A program made the position numbers and the translations under genes. This document shows, one piece after another, positions 55,263 to 64,000 of a stretch of 64,000 nucleotides of DNA. Numbering within the stretch: the stretch's first letter is position 1; each line of letters opens with the position of its first letter. The notes under the pieces were generated by a model that searched no databases, was not told the origin of the DNA, and saw nothing but the letters and a program-made list of their open reading frames with translations. The stretch comes from Torymus aiolomorphi (taxonomy: Eukaryota > Arthropoda > Insecta > Hymenoptera > Torymidae), in NCBI GenBank assembly GCA_036365515.1, contig CM070874.1:221014942-221078941 (forward strand), written 5' to 3'.

Positions 55263-58052
55263 TTAAATTTCCATACATTCTTCTTGATCTCCATCCACTT
55301 CAGATTCGTCATCGGCTAATTCTGGATGTGCATTTACGAGGTTCATGTGAGATCTAGCTCCATTTATTGCTCGACGAGCATAGCTGTGTATGTTACTTAA
55401 ATGGTAATTGTATAAGGCTTGTGGAAAATTGTAGTGATCGAGGAAGTGATTAAAGTGCGATACGACTACTCGTTTTCGTTTTGGTGTTAAGATTTTAAAA
55501 TCTTTGTTGGTTACGCTATTGACATTTTTTCGGAGTATTCTTTTTTTAACGCATCTTTTTGCAAGGTTTTTGTAGCCCCAGGTTGCATACATCATATTAA
55601 TAAAAAATTTTGATGGGTCGACGTGACGATAAGCTTCCTCCACAGCTGCCTTGCGCACAATTATGTTACTGCCTGTATTAATTATCGTTGGAAAACCTTT
55701 AATTTGTCGAATGTTGCTATTCGCCTTCATTTCCGCAGCTTCCGCCTCTGTAAATATACGTTTTATATTAAAGAATAATGAATTTACCTTAATTTATGCA
55801 TAAATTGATATTTTACGTTTATGTAATTCTAATTATTTAAAAAATTATACAATCATAAAAACTTTATATTTAAACATCTATATTTAAACTATATTTTTTA
55901 TAATTATTTAATTATAAAAAAAAATTGTAAAAAATTTATAAAGAAACATTTTTAGCCATTAATACCATAAAATCGGTTTAAAAATTTTAAGAAATATGAG
56001 TTATACATAATGTGTACACAATTTCATTAAGAAATATTAGTGTTTACAAAGATATGCTCATAATAAATTTCTGGTCACATACGCATACCCTCACAGCTTT
56101 AACTCACTTTTCAAAATTTTTCCCGTTACTAACCTGTTTCTTTGAGAAAGTAAAAATTTTTCAGAATATTATTTTATATACCTTTTTCGTTTCGTGCGTC
56201 TTCTGCAGCATTAATTTTTTTAGTTTGCTTTTCCTGCAATTTGTTTAAAACATTCGATAAAGTGCAGCGCTTTCGTTTCTCTTCCAGAAGCTGCTTCTTC
56301 AGTATCTGATTTTCTTGTTCAGCCATGATTAACTGTAAATAATAAATAAATTGTTCTTAACAAATATACTCTGAATTATAAATAAATTGGTAGTATTAAT
56401 AGAAAAATAATTCTATTTACCTCATCATCATTTGAAGGATCATTGTCAGATAATGCAACCTACGTTGAGAAAAATTAAAACATTCACTTATATTACTATA
56501 AATACAATGCTTGCTTTGATAATTATTTATATTTAAAAATCTTATTCAATGATTATTATTACCTTTTGTCTTACCTTTAAATGGAACTGAATTCGAAGTT
56601 TTAGTATATGCATAAAAAGCAATATGTACCCCCATAGCTGTTTTCCGATAACTAATTTCATGTAAGGTTATACTATAATACCTGTTCATCATAAAGTAAT
56701 TTTATGTAATGGCTTCATAATTGTTTAGAAATAATTTAAAATATGAAGTCTTACATGAAATTAGATAGTGGCCTATAACACAGCTATAGGGTAACATATT
56801 TCTTTTGTATGTATGAAGAAGGACATTCAATTCAGTTATAATTAATAGATATGATAAAAAGTAATTATAAACATAATAGGGTGTGCCGTATCATGTTTAT
56901 TTATAATGAATTTTGAATTTTTATTTACCTGATTTTGAAACCTATTTGATGATGCTATTATTCTCGAGTCTTTAGGGGTACAATTATCTCCAAGTTTAGG
57001 TGATGATGTAGACTGTGGTTCATATGTCTCCAGTTCATATGACTCAGTCAATGTTTTCTGGTACTGGTTAACAATATTCTCCATCGAGTCCACAGCACTT
57101 TGCTTCTTTGCTGTTTTTGCTATCTGTAATATTAAGGACAGAATATAATGTAAATAACATTTAAAGCGACATACAACACTACAAATGATAAACACTATAT
57201 AATAATAAAATAATAGGAAACCGCTGTAAAATGAAAAAATCTGTTATATGAAGTAATGTGAATGTTAATAATTTAAAGAAAAAGTATTTAAAAATGCATC
57301 AAGAAGGAAAAAATTATTTAATAAAGAATTTTTATAATGAAAACATAATAAAATAACATAGAAATTTATATATTCTATAACCAAATATTAATGGAGAATT
57401 TAATAGTAATAACAATTAAAGTGTACGTTTTTACCTTTTTAGATTGTTTCATTTTTTGCTTTTCTACCTCAGCATCATTATTAGGAGTATCTTGTACTTC
57501 TTCATCCACCTCCAATTCCGAATGATTAAGTTTGGGAACTCGAATGCGTTCAATACTGATACATGATTCAATTTCATCGCTGGTTTCTAAAATTTAAATG
57601 AAACTTATTAATCATACCAATTATATTATACAATACTAATAGTTAGTAGATATTATAATTATTTACAAGTGACTATGATGCACATAGGAGAAAGAAGAAG
57701 AATGTACAAGAAGAAATATGTTCAAAAGTGATAACAACTTAAGTAATATTGTAATTAATAATAAGTAAAACTTGTATGCCAAAGAGGTTTACTCTTATTT
57801 TTTTTTATAATCATTTAGGTATTAACATTTAACATAACTTAATATTTAGAAACACAAAAAATGAACATCTTACGTACCGGCTACAGCCAGAATTTGGCAC
57901 ACGTAACCTTTCTTTTTGACTATCACTCGAAAGGGTTTTCGTGCAAATTCTCTAGATTGTACTCCTAGATTCTCGTAATCAAAATTTATAATCTGCGATG
58001 ATTTTACTGTTTCAAAAGATGCTATAGATTTAATATAAATATATGCGAACAT
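55263..58052 (-). CDS. BEN-domain-like protein, six exons, intact
   Basis: Exons (minus): 57878-58052, 57435-57586, 56929-57123, 56421-56459, 56182-56332 and 55263-55747, with start ATG at 58052. All junctions are GT-AG with matching phases and sum to 1197 nt, 398 residues plus stop. N-terminal module: FAYIYIKSIASFETVKSSQI...KKKGYVCQILAVAG, corresponding to the start of the 37.8-kb gene. The middle is acidic and disordered, then a coiled coil (AEQENQILKKQLLEEKRKRC). The C-terminal ~150 residues (AAVEEAYRHVDPSKFFINMM, then YATWGYKNLAKRCVKKRILR, later LTPKRKRVVVSHFNHFLDHY) have the helical layout of a BEN domain, which binds DNA or chromatin partners. BEN is assigned by eye. It ends DQEECMEI. 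Nuclear action is inferred. It is the best candidate for a working host gene here. Confidence 0.75.
56629..56791. mobile_element. TA-flanked MITE in an intron of the BEN-like gene
   Basis: Tips CCCCCATAGCTG and CAGCTATAGGG, with arms of about 45 bp including TAATTTCATGTAAG inverted, flanked by TA on both sides. A TA target fits Tc1/mariner-type elements. It lies in the intron between exons 3 and 4 and does not touch the splice sites. Confidence 0.6.
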
Positions 58053-58435
58053 ATTGGAAAGAACAGCAACACGTTTTTTTTTCTCAGAAGGTCGAGTATA
58101 AGTATATGCTTTCTTCCTCCTTTGTTCTTCATGAATACACTCACTGCGACTGATGCACTATAGACAAGGATGCTTAGGAGAAATTATGCTCGTAGCGCTA
58201 CGTGCTAACACCATATACGGCTTGAACTCGGCGAAAAATTTACGAATTTCATGACAAAAAAATTAAAAATACCAGAAATTGCGCAACCGTTAGCAAGTTT
58301 TAGAATTGCAAACTACAAAATCGTGCAATAACCAAATTTGTTATGATTATTTATTGGTTATTTATTTCTTTTCTTGCGGAAATCTAAAGACTCCGAAACG
58401 GAATGTGTAACTACTACATAGATTACATAGTACGT
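58053..58435. other. Upstream region of the BEN-like gene
   Basis: Probable promoter and 5' UTR of the minus-strand gene. No TATA box or other defined site stands out. Confidence 0.35.
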
Positions 58436-58438
58436 TTA

Positions 58439-58548
58439 GGGTACAGTTCCATGGCGTTCCAGAGAAATTCACGGAAGAGTCCTCTCTCTCGCACTCACGG
58501 GTTTAAATGGTTCTGTCTAATTTTTCGGAACGCCATGGAACGGCACCC
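58439..58548. mobile_element. Harbinger-type MITE (110 bp) with TTA duplication
   Basis: Tips GGGTACAGTTCCATGGCG and its near-inverse CGCCATGGAACGGCACCC. It is flanked by TTA at 58436-58438 and 58549-58551. The second TTA is also the left duplication of the adjoining autonomous Harbinger element. TTA plus a GGG-starting TIR is the PIF/Harbinger signature. There is no coding content. Confidence 0.8.
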
Positions 58549-58901
58549 TTAGGGAGAGGCCACAAATGCACCGCGTTGCGCCGCGCTGCGCCGCGCCACG
58601 CTTGAGCTGTCCGTTTCGATACAACAAGTGAGAAGCGCCTCTATGTTCGTGATCCGTGGTATTCTTAAAGATAAACAAAACTAATCTAGATGGAACATCT
58701 TAATCCATGGATGTTGCTCTATTTCCCATGTTGAAGTTCCGGAGTTTGTGGAAATTTTACAATAATTATCTAAGAAGTTTCAAATACAGTTAAATATTAC
58801 AACATTACAACATTACAACATTACAGCATTACAACATTGTGGATTAGAAAAAACAAGATGTGTTGCCATTTCCCATTAGTATTGAAAAAGACTTCAGCAA
58901 C

Positions 58902-60289
58902 ATGGATATTATTAATAAAAGACAGCACTTACAACTTTTACAAATTTTACTTAAAGTAATAGTGAATATAAAAAAATTAAAAAAGAAAAAAGCAAGTCTT
59001 AGAAGATGGTGGACAAAGCCTTATTTGTATCCTAGTATGAGAAACAACTTTGGTGCCTATGAATTGATATGTAGATATCTTCAATTTAATGACCAAGAAG
59101 AATTAAAACAATTTGTTAGAATGGACGTACAAGATTTCAATGATTTACACGAACTGGTGAAGCCACACCTGCAAAAACAGATTGGTAGAAGGCCGCCTAT
59201 TTCCTCTGAAATACGCCTAGCAGCAACATTACAGTATGTATTATATACTTATTAATGGTAAAAGAAATAAATAAAATAATCCTTTAATGTTTTTTTAATT
59301 ACAGTTACCTTGGCCATGCTGGAAGCTTAAAAAGTAACGCACTCATTTTTAGAGTGGGCAAATCAACCATCGGTCAGATAATTTTAGAAACATGTAAGGC
59401 TATTGCAACTGTTCTTGTAAGCTTGTATGTAAAAATGCCAGACAATGAAGCAGAATGGCTTCAAATAGCTGAAGCATTTGAAAGAATGTGGAATTTTCCC
59501 AATTGTATAGGTGCATTAGATGGGAAACATATTCGGATTCAGCGTCCACCCCATGGTGGTAGTAAATTTTTTAATTATAAAAAATTCAATAGCATTGTAT
59601 TGATGGCTGTAACTGATGCTCACTCCAGGTTCACATGGTTTTCCATCGGTGATTTTGGTAAGTTAAAATAACATTGATTGTTATTGTTTTTATATAACTA
59701 TACTTATACTTTCAATTTTTTTTAAATGTTATACAATTTATTTACAGGTTCTTACTCTGATTCAAGTGTATTTTCTGAATCATCATTTGCCAAAAAACTT
59801 TCCAACAATGAACTGAATTTACCACAGCCAAGACTTCTGCCAAATACAAATATGATCATGCCTTATGTATTTATTAGCGATGAAATATTTCAACTTACCA
59901 CTTATTTAATGAAGCCATTTAAAAGATCATTAATTTTGGGAATTGAAGAGAAAATTTTCAATTATCGATTAAGTCGAGCTCGCTTCACAGTAGAAAGAGC
60001 TTTTGGAATTTTATCTTCAAAATGGCTAATTTTAAGGAAGACTCTGGCTTTTGATTTGCAAACTATAAATTATATAGTAATGGCTTGTATTTGTTTACAT
60101 AATTACTTAATAACAAGTAACACAGAAGAATTGAACGTAATGAGAAATAGAGAAAACGAGTTGAATAGACATCCACCACAAGTACATGCAATAGCAAGAG
60201 GATTCACACCAAGATTAATACGGGATAGATTAGCAGAATATTTTTCTTCGCCAGAAGGATCAGTCCCTTGGCAACATTTATATATTTAA
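58902..60289 (+). CDS. Harbinger transposase (HARBI1-like, DDE_Tnp_4)
   Basis: Exons 58902-59233, 59305-59657 and 59748-60289 join in phase to 1227 nt (408 residues). The ATG at 58902 (MDIINKRQHLQLL) is chosen because the frame has no earlier ATG. An N-terminal helical region with MRNNFGAYELICRYLQFNDQ and DVQDFNDLHELVKPHL leads into RVGKSTIGQII. The DDE core follows: CIGALDGKHIRIQRPP (first Asp), FSIGDFGSYSDSSVF (second Asp) and RFTVERAFGILSSKW (Glu), then MACICLHNYLI. The length and motif order are those of animal Harbinger transposases. It would cut and rejoin the element's TIRs at TTA, in the nucleus. No disabling change is seen. Confidence 0.95.
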
Positions 60290-60459
60290 AAAGATGTGAT
60301 ATTTTCAATGAAAAAACTGAACGGATTTTACTCTTTAAAATAAAAAAATTTTGTAAATTTTATTTTTTAATAAAAGTTTATTACAAGTTTATTATTTACA
60401 TTTTTAGTTTTCTTTTCATTGATTATTTATTGTAAACATAAACATTTTGACGTACAATA

Positions 60460-60987
60460 TTATTTATTTTCTGTAGAAAAATTATCTATAATATCTAATA
60501 TGCCACAGACAGCATCAAATATAAGGTCTTGGGGTAGCTCTGTCAGAGCTTGTTTTACAGCTGTTAAGTAAATATCAGAGTTACAACTTTCATTTTTCAT
60601 TACACTCTTAGGTTTTGTAATTTCTTCCATTTGTTTTGCAGCTTCATCAATTAATTTTCGAGTGTCTGTTTCTAAATATTCTATTTCTGCTTTCTTTGCC
60701 TTATATGTATTTGAAACTTCAGGAATCTTAATTTCTTGATTGAGGTTCATTTTTGGCATTACCTTCGGCTCGACTTTGTTGAGACATTGCTTCTTTGAAT
60801 ATTTCAAAACATCTTGGCATGATGCTATTTTGTCAGGCTCTTCAACATCTTGTCTTGGTCTTTTTATATTTTCTACAGTTGTAGACTTTAGATGATCATT
60901 TAAAAACTTCATTTCCTTGGCTAAATAATACACATATCTTGTTCTGTCTAATCCATACTTTTCAACTATGTGTAATATTGCAAACAT
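60460..60987 (-). CDS. Second Harbinger protein, C-terminal part (MADF/BESS-type candidate)
   Basis: 175 residues from ATG 60987 to the stop at 60460, convergent with the transposase. The start YGLDRTRYVYYLAKEMKFLN then DHLKS resembles the end of a MADF/Myb-like DNA-binding domain. The last 35 residues (YLTAVKQALTELPQDLIFDA...ILDIIDN) resemble a BESS protein-interaction motif. An acceptor-like site (TTTTTCAG) lies just upstream of the ATG, so the true gene probably has an earlier exon. I did not find one before the TIR; the inverted-repeat block at 61071-61827 sits where it would be. Harbinger partner proteins guide the transposase to DNA and the nucleus (family knowledge). Confidence 0.6.
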   Translation of the reverse strand: MFAILHIVEKYGLDRTRYVYYLAKEMKFLNDHLKSTTVENIKRPRQDVEEPDKIASCQDVLKYSKKQCLNKVEPKVMPKMNLNQEIKIPEVSNTYKAKKAEIEYLETDTRKLIDEAAKQMEEITKPKSVMKNESCNSDIYLTAVKQALTELPQDLIFDAVCGILDIIDNFSTENK

Positions 60988-61070
60988 GAGCTCAATAACT
61001 CACCTGAAAAATAAATATAGCTGTCAACAAAGTGTTTTCAAGGTTTTGGTTAACTTTTCTACTAAGAATT

Positions 61071-61827
61071 TTAACAATGTATGAGACTGTCAGAATTAAT
61101 TGCCTAAAGCCGAGAATGGAAAGGAGAAAATGGCTATGGTTCCAGATACAGAGATTTTTTGGGGTAAAGGTCACATTATCCAGCTAAAACAAGTTAAAGT
61201 CGAGGTTAAAGTATAACAAATTTAATCTTTTCTGTAATACTCACATATATAAAAACAAATCTTTATGACACACTGGACGTAAAATGCCACTCTTACACAC
61301 ACTTGCTAAAACAAGCATGCTCAAAAATGTCACTTAACGTACAAAGTCTCATAAGATAATGTTTGATACTTGTGATAAATATGATTCTGGCTCGAGTGTG
61401 ATGGTCACCCTTGCTTCGCTCAGGCGGCGACAAACTCACACTCGAGCTAGAATCATATTTATCACGAGTGTATCGAAAAGTACTATTGTTAAACATTAGA
61501 TAAGATGAAACACTTAATGATATTGTTTATAAACTGTTATCATAGTAATAACGTTGTAATAACTTCCACAAACAATAAATTTCTTCCTTTCATACTACAA
61601 GTATGTAACAGGTTATAAATAATATCATTGAGTTTTTCATCTTATCTAGAGTTTAACAAAAGTTTATTTTTATATATGCGAATATTACAGAGAAGATTAA
61701 ATTTGTTATACTTCAACCACGACTTTAACTTTTTTAGCTAGTTAATGTGACCTTTACCCCAAAAGAGGAGTAGTAAGAAAGAGGAGTATCTAAAGCCATG
61801 ACCATTCTCTCATACATTGTAAAAATT
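61071..61827. repeat. Nested inverted-repeat block inside the Harbinger element
   Basis: Arms about 61071-61270 and 61665-61827 are inverted copies (ACAATGTATGAGA, then TTTGGGGTAAAGGTCACATT, then AACAAATTTAATCTT). Within them a second palindrome pairs 61361-61400 with 61436-61475 (GATAAATATGATTCT / AGAATCATATTTATC) and a third pairs about 61490 with about 61645 (AGATAAGATGAAA / TTTTCATCTTATCT). It is probably one or more MITEs inserted in the Harbinger element. Confidence 0.7.
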
Positions 61828-62507
61828 CAGATTAAGTCAATAAATCAAATGATTATCTGTAAGATTTTGCTCTTTAGCTAAAAAAATAAATAGCACAAAT
61901 ACTCACTTTATTGAATACAAGATGAAATGCAAAATGGAGCACACATTTTAGCCCATGCAGTGATGATGACTTAAATAGTAAGGAAATAATCTCAATTGAA
62001 AATACCTGAATGCCATGTTGTAATATAATAACATATATTTACATATAAAATAAACTATTTTAACTGTATTTTTATGTTTAATTCTTGGATAATTATTGCA
62101 TATTTCCACAAAACTCCGGAACTCCAATATGGGAAATGGAGCAACGCCCATGGACTATGTTGCATCTAGATTAGTTTTTTTGATCATCAAGAATACCACG
62201 GATCACGAACATAGAGGCGCTTCTCACTTGTTGTATCGAAGTGGACAGCTCAAGCGCGGCGCGGCGCAGCGCGGCGCGGCGCGGCGCAACGCGGTGCATT
62301 TGTGGCCTCTCCCTTAGGAACAGTATATATTTATGTACGGTAGTGTAATTTGCAGGTCAATGTTTCTATTTGGGGTATTATAGCATAACGGAAACAGAGA
62401 GAATCAGTTTGTTGTGTATACACATCGATATTTAAGTTTTACAAAGAAATATAAGTTAGCTGCATAAAACAGTGATAAATAAATTCATATAAGTTCATCC
62501 TTACATA

Positions 62508-64000
62508 ATGTCTACAAAACGAGGTAGGGGATATAAACGTTGGATGAGTCCAAACTCAAAAAAGTCCGTTCCTCGTACAACAAAATATAATCAAGAGAAA
62601 AAAAAATTAGAAGTATTAAGTAATGTAAGTGTAAATTAATATTTCTATCAAATAAAATTGCTGTTATTAATGTAAACCGTTAATATAAACTATAATAACA
62701 ATAGAATATTTTATATATATAATTTTATAAATAGAAATGGTCATTCTCTAGTAAGGTGATGATATATAACCTTGAAACTTAAAAAAATTAAAATTTAACA
62801 CAAATAGAAGCTTGTATTTCTATTGTTCATTATATATATCGAATATTATAAATATAAAATCTGATAAAATCTGATTCTTAATTCAGTAAAATCAATTTGT
62901 ATATTTGTTTTTAAAATGAGTATAAGGAAATATGTTAGATTTGTATTAATTAGTACGAATTTGTAAAAATTAGTTAAAATTTGTGAATAAAAAGAAAAAA
63001 ATTGTTTTTAATTATTGTTATTAAACGTGAGTAATTCTCTAAAACTGTTATAATTTATTACAATTTGTTAAAAATATTGTTGAAATGTTAAAATGTTCTT
63101 ATTTTTATTTAACAAATTAGGCATCCAAAATTTTATAAAATTACAAAATTTACAATATTTTTCAAGAGTTATTCAGTTTTTCACTAATCTAAACAAGACG
63201 TATTAATAAAATTTGACCATATTTACCAAAATGTATATTCATTTTTGTTACAGATTGTAGTTGATAATGTGAGAACCGAAAGCGACAACTTCGATAATGA
63301 CAACGTAAGCCAAACTTCTCATGTAAAAGATGAGAGTTGCAATTCAGATGTAAATAATATATCCATGGAGGTAGATGACATTCTACAGAATCAAGATGTG
63401 CCAAGTGAAATGAATGAGTCTGTATATACTATTCAAAACCGAGGGGAATTAAATGATAATGGAGATTGGATAAATGCGATGGTCAATTGCCTGAATATGG
63501 CTAAACAGATGACTAGTGAAGAAGACAGTGACGAAGATGAGGAGTTTAGAAAAAATAAATTAGCTACAAGAAAGATGACAAAAAATAAAAGCTATCTTAA
63601 TGAAAGAGTACGCAAGAAAACCAACATAAGCAATGGTGAAATAATTTTAATGTGTATGATGATGGGAGTTCGACATTCTTTGACTTGGAGAGCAATATTG
63701 GACATAATAAATTTAATTAATAAGTTGTTTGATAGAGATATTGTCAATTTAAGCAAATACAAATTATTAAATTTTTTTCCTGAAAAAAAAGATTGGTACG
63801 TTTACCATGTTTATTGCCCAAAATGTAAACATTACATAGGTAATCGGTCTGAATTAACTTCTATCATGACTTGCGTTTCTTGTGAATTTCTGATTCATGA
63901 TGCAAAAAAAGCACCGTATTTTCTGACTCTTAATATTAAGAGTCAACTAAAAGAGTTATTCGAGAATCATCTGGTTCAACCTCATTTGCAGTACAGAAAT
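62508..64000 (+). CDS. CACTA-type transposase, 5' part, runs off the window
   Basis: Exon 1: 62508-62624 (MSTKRGRGYKRWMSPNSKKS, basic), donor AAT|GTAAGT. Exon 2 starts at 63254 after a pyrimidine-rich TTTTTGTTACAG and is open to 64000, so the gene is incomplete here. The phase is 0 at the junction. The second exon begins acidic (SEEDSDEDEE-type). It then matches the pseudogene at 9853-12177 segment by segment: NISNGEIILMCMMMGVRHSL, then YHVYCPKCKHYIGN...MTCVSCEFLI, the same Cys pattern as YHAVCPTCKKYVG...IRCNKCESI. The conserved catalytic region lies beyond the window. No stop or frameshift is seen, so this copy may be intact. Confidence 0.75.

Larger units (their letters stand above)
58552..62313 (+). 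mobile_element. Full-length PIF/Harbinger transposon (3762 bp)
   Basis: TIRs of about 200 bp start GGGAGAGGCCACAAATGC and end with the inverse at 62313. They include a GCGCCGCGC-rich stretch and the motif GAACATAGAGGCGCTTCTCA. The flanks are TTA at 58549-58551 and 62314-62316, the classical Harbinger target. Inside are an intact three-exon DDE transposase on the plus strand and a convergent minus-strand gene. That is the usual two-gene layout (transposase plus DNA-binding partner). A separate inverted-repeat block at 61071-61827 may be a later insertion. Confidence 0.95.

Overview
The window is AT-rich, intron-bearing animal DNA, almost certainly from an arthropod and probably an insect. The evidence is spliced genes with short GT-AG introns, an R1-clade-like LINE, PIF/Harbinger, hAT, CACTA-like and Helitron-like elements, long (CA)n and (CT)n arrays, and no operons. 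A hymenopteran is my guess from the overall style and is not proven. No rRNA, tRNA or CRISPR array was recognised. Most of the window is transposable-element sequence, much of it nested.

Layout. 1-9.5 kb: a Helitron/HINE-like element (1601-3246), a RAD51 pseudogene (4894-5225), and the decayed gag-protease-RT start of a Ty3/gypsy element on the minus strand (5247-8354) with a GC-rich leader. 9.8-14.1 kb: a broken CACTA-type transposase (9853-12177, minus) followed by two more HINE-like copies. 15.6-17.3 kb: a complete non-autonomous hAT element with an 8-bp target duplication, inverted minisatellite arms and TATCGATA clusters at both ends. 18.5-19.9 kb: a solo LTR with a 4-bp duplication. 20.2-37 kb: two direct copies of the 5' part of one unknown minus-strand gene. 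Copy 1 is split by an 806-bp foldback element. Copy 2 is split by a 4.2-kb DNA transposon with 414-bp TIRs, itself carrying a HINE-like insertion, and by a 4.7-kb LINE. An R1-like LINE lies between the copies. Copy 1 and copy 2 act as filled and empty sites for each other, so insertion points can be read to the base.

37.8-40.8 kb and 55.3-58.1 kb: two paralogous multi-exon genes, the first apparently decaying, the second an intact six-exon, 398-codon BEN-like gene on the minus strand. Between them: a long LTR-like unit (46221-48521) holding five tandem copies of a double-hairpin repeat, a TTAA-flanked palindrome (49577-49944), a 1.5-kb element with about 580-bp TIRs (50359-51859), CT-rich satellite and an inverted low-complexity block.

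58.4-64 kb: a 110-bp MITE abuts a full-length 3762-bp PIF/Harbinger element. They share a TTA, and the Harbinger transposase is intact across three exons. The window ends inside a second CACTA-type transposase whose reading frame is still open.

Best candidates for something new: the double-hairpin tandem array, the DNA transposon at 26991-31237 with hairpin-tipped long TIRs and an unusual transposase, the hAT element with TATCGATA ends, and the HINE-like element with a captured AAA+ ATPase fragment. No restriction, defence or biosynthetic system is visible.
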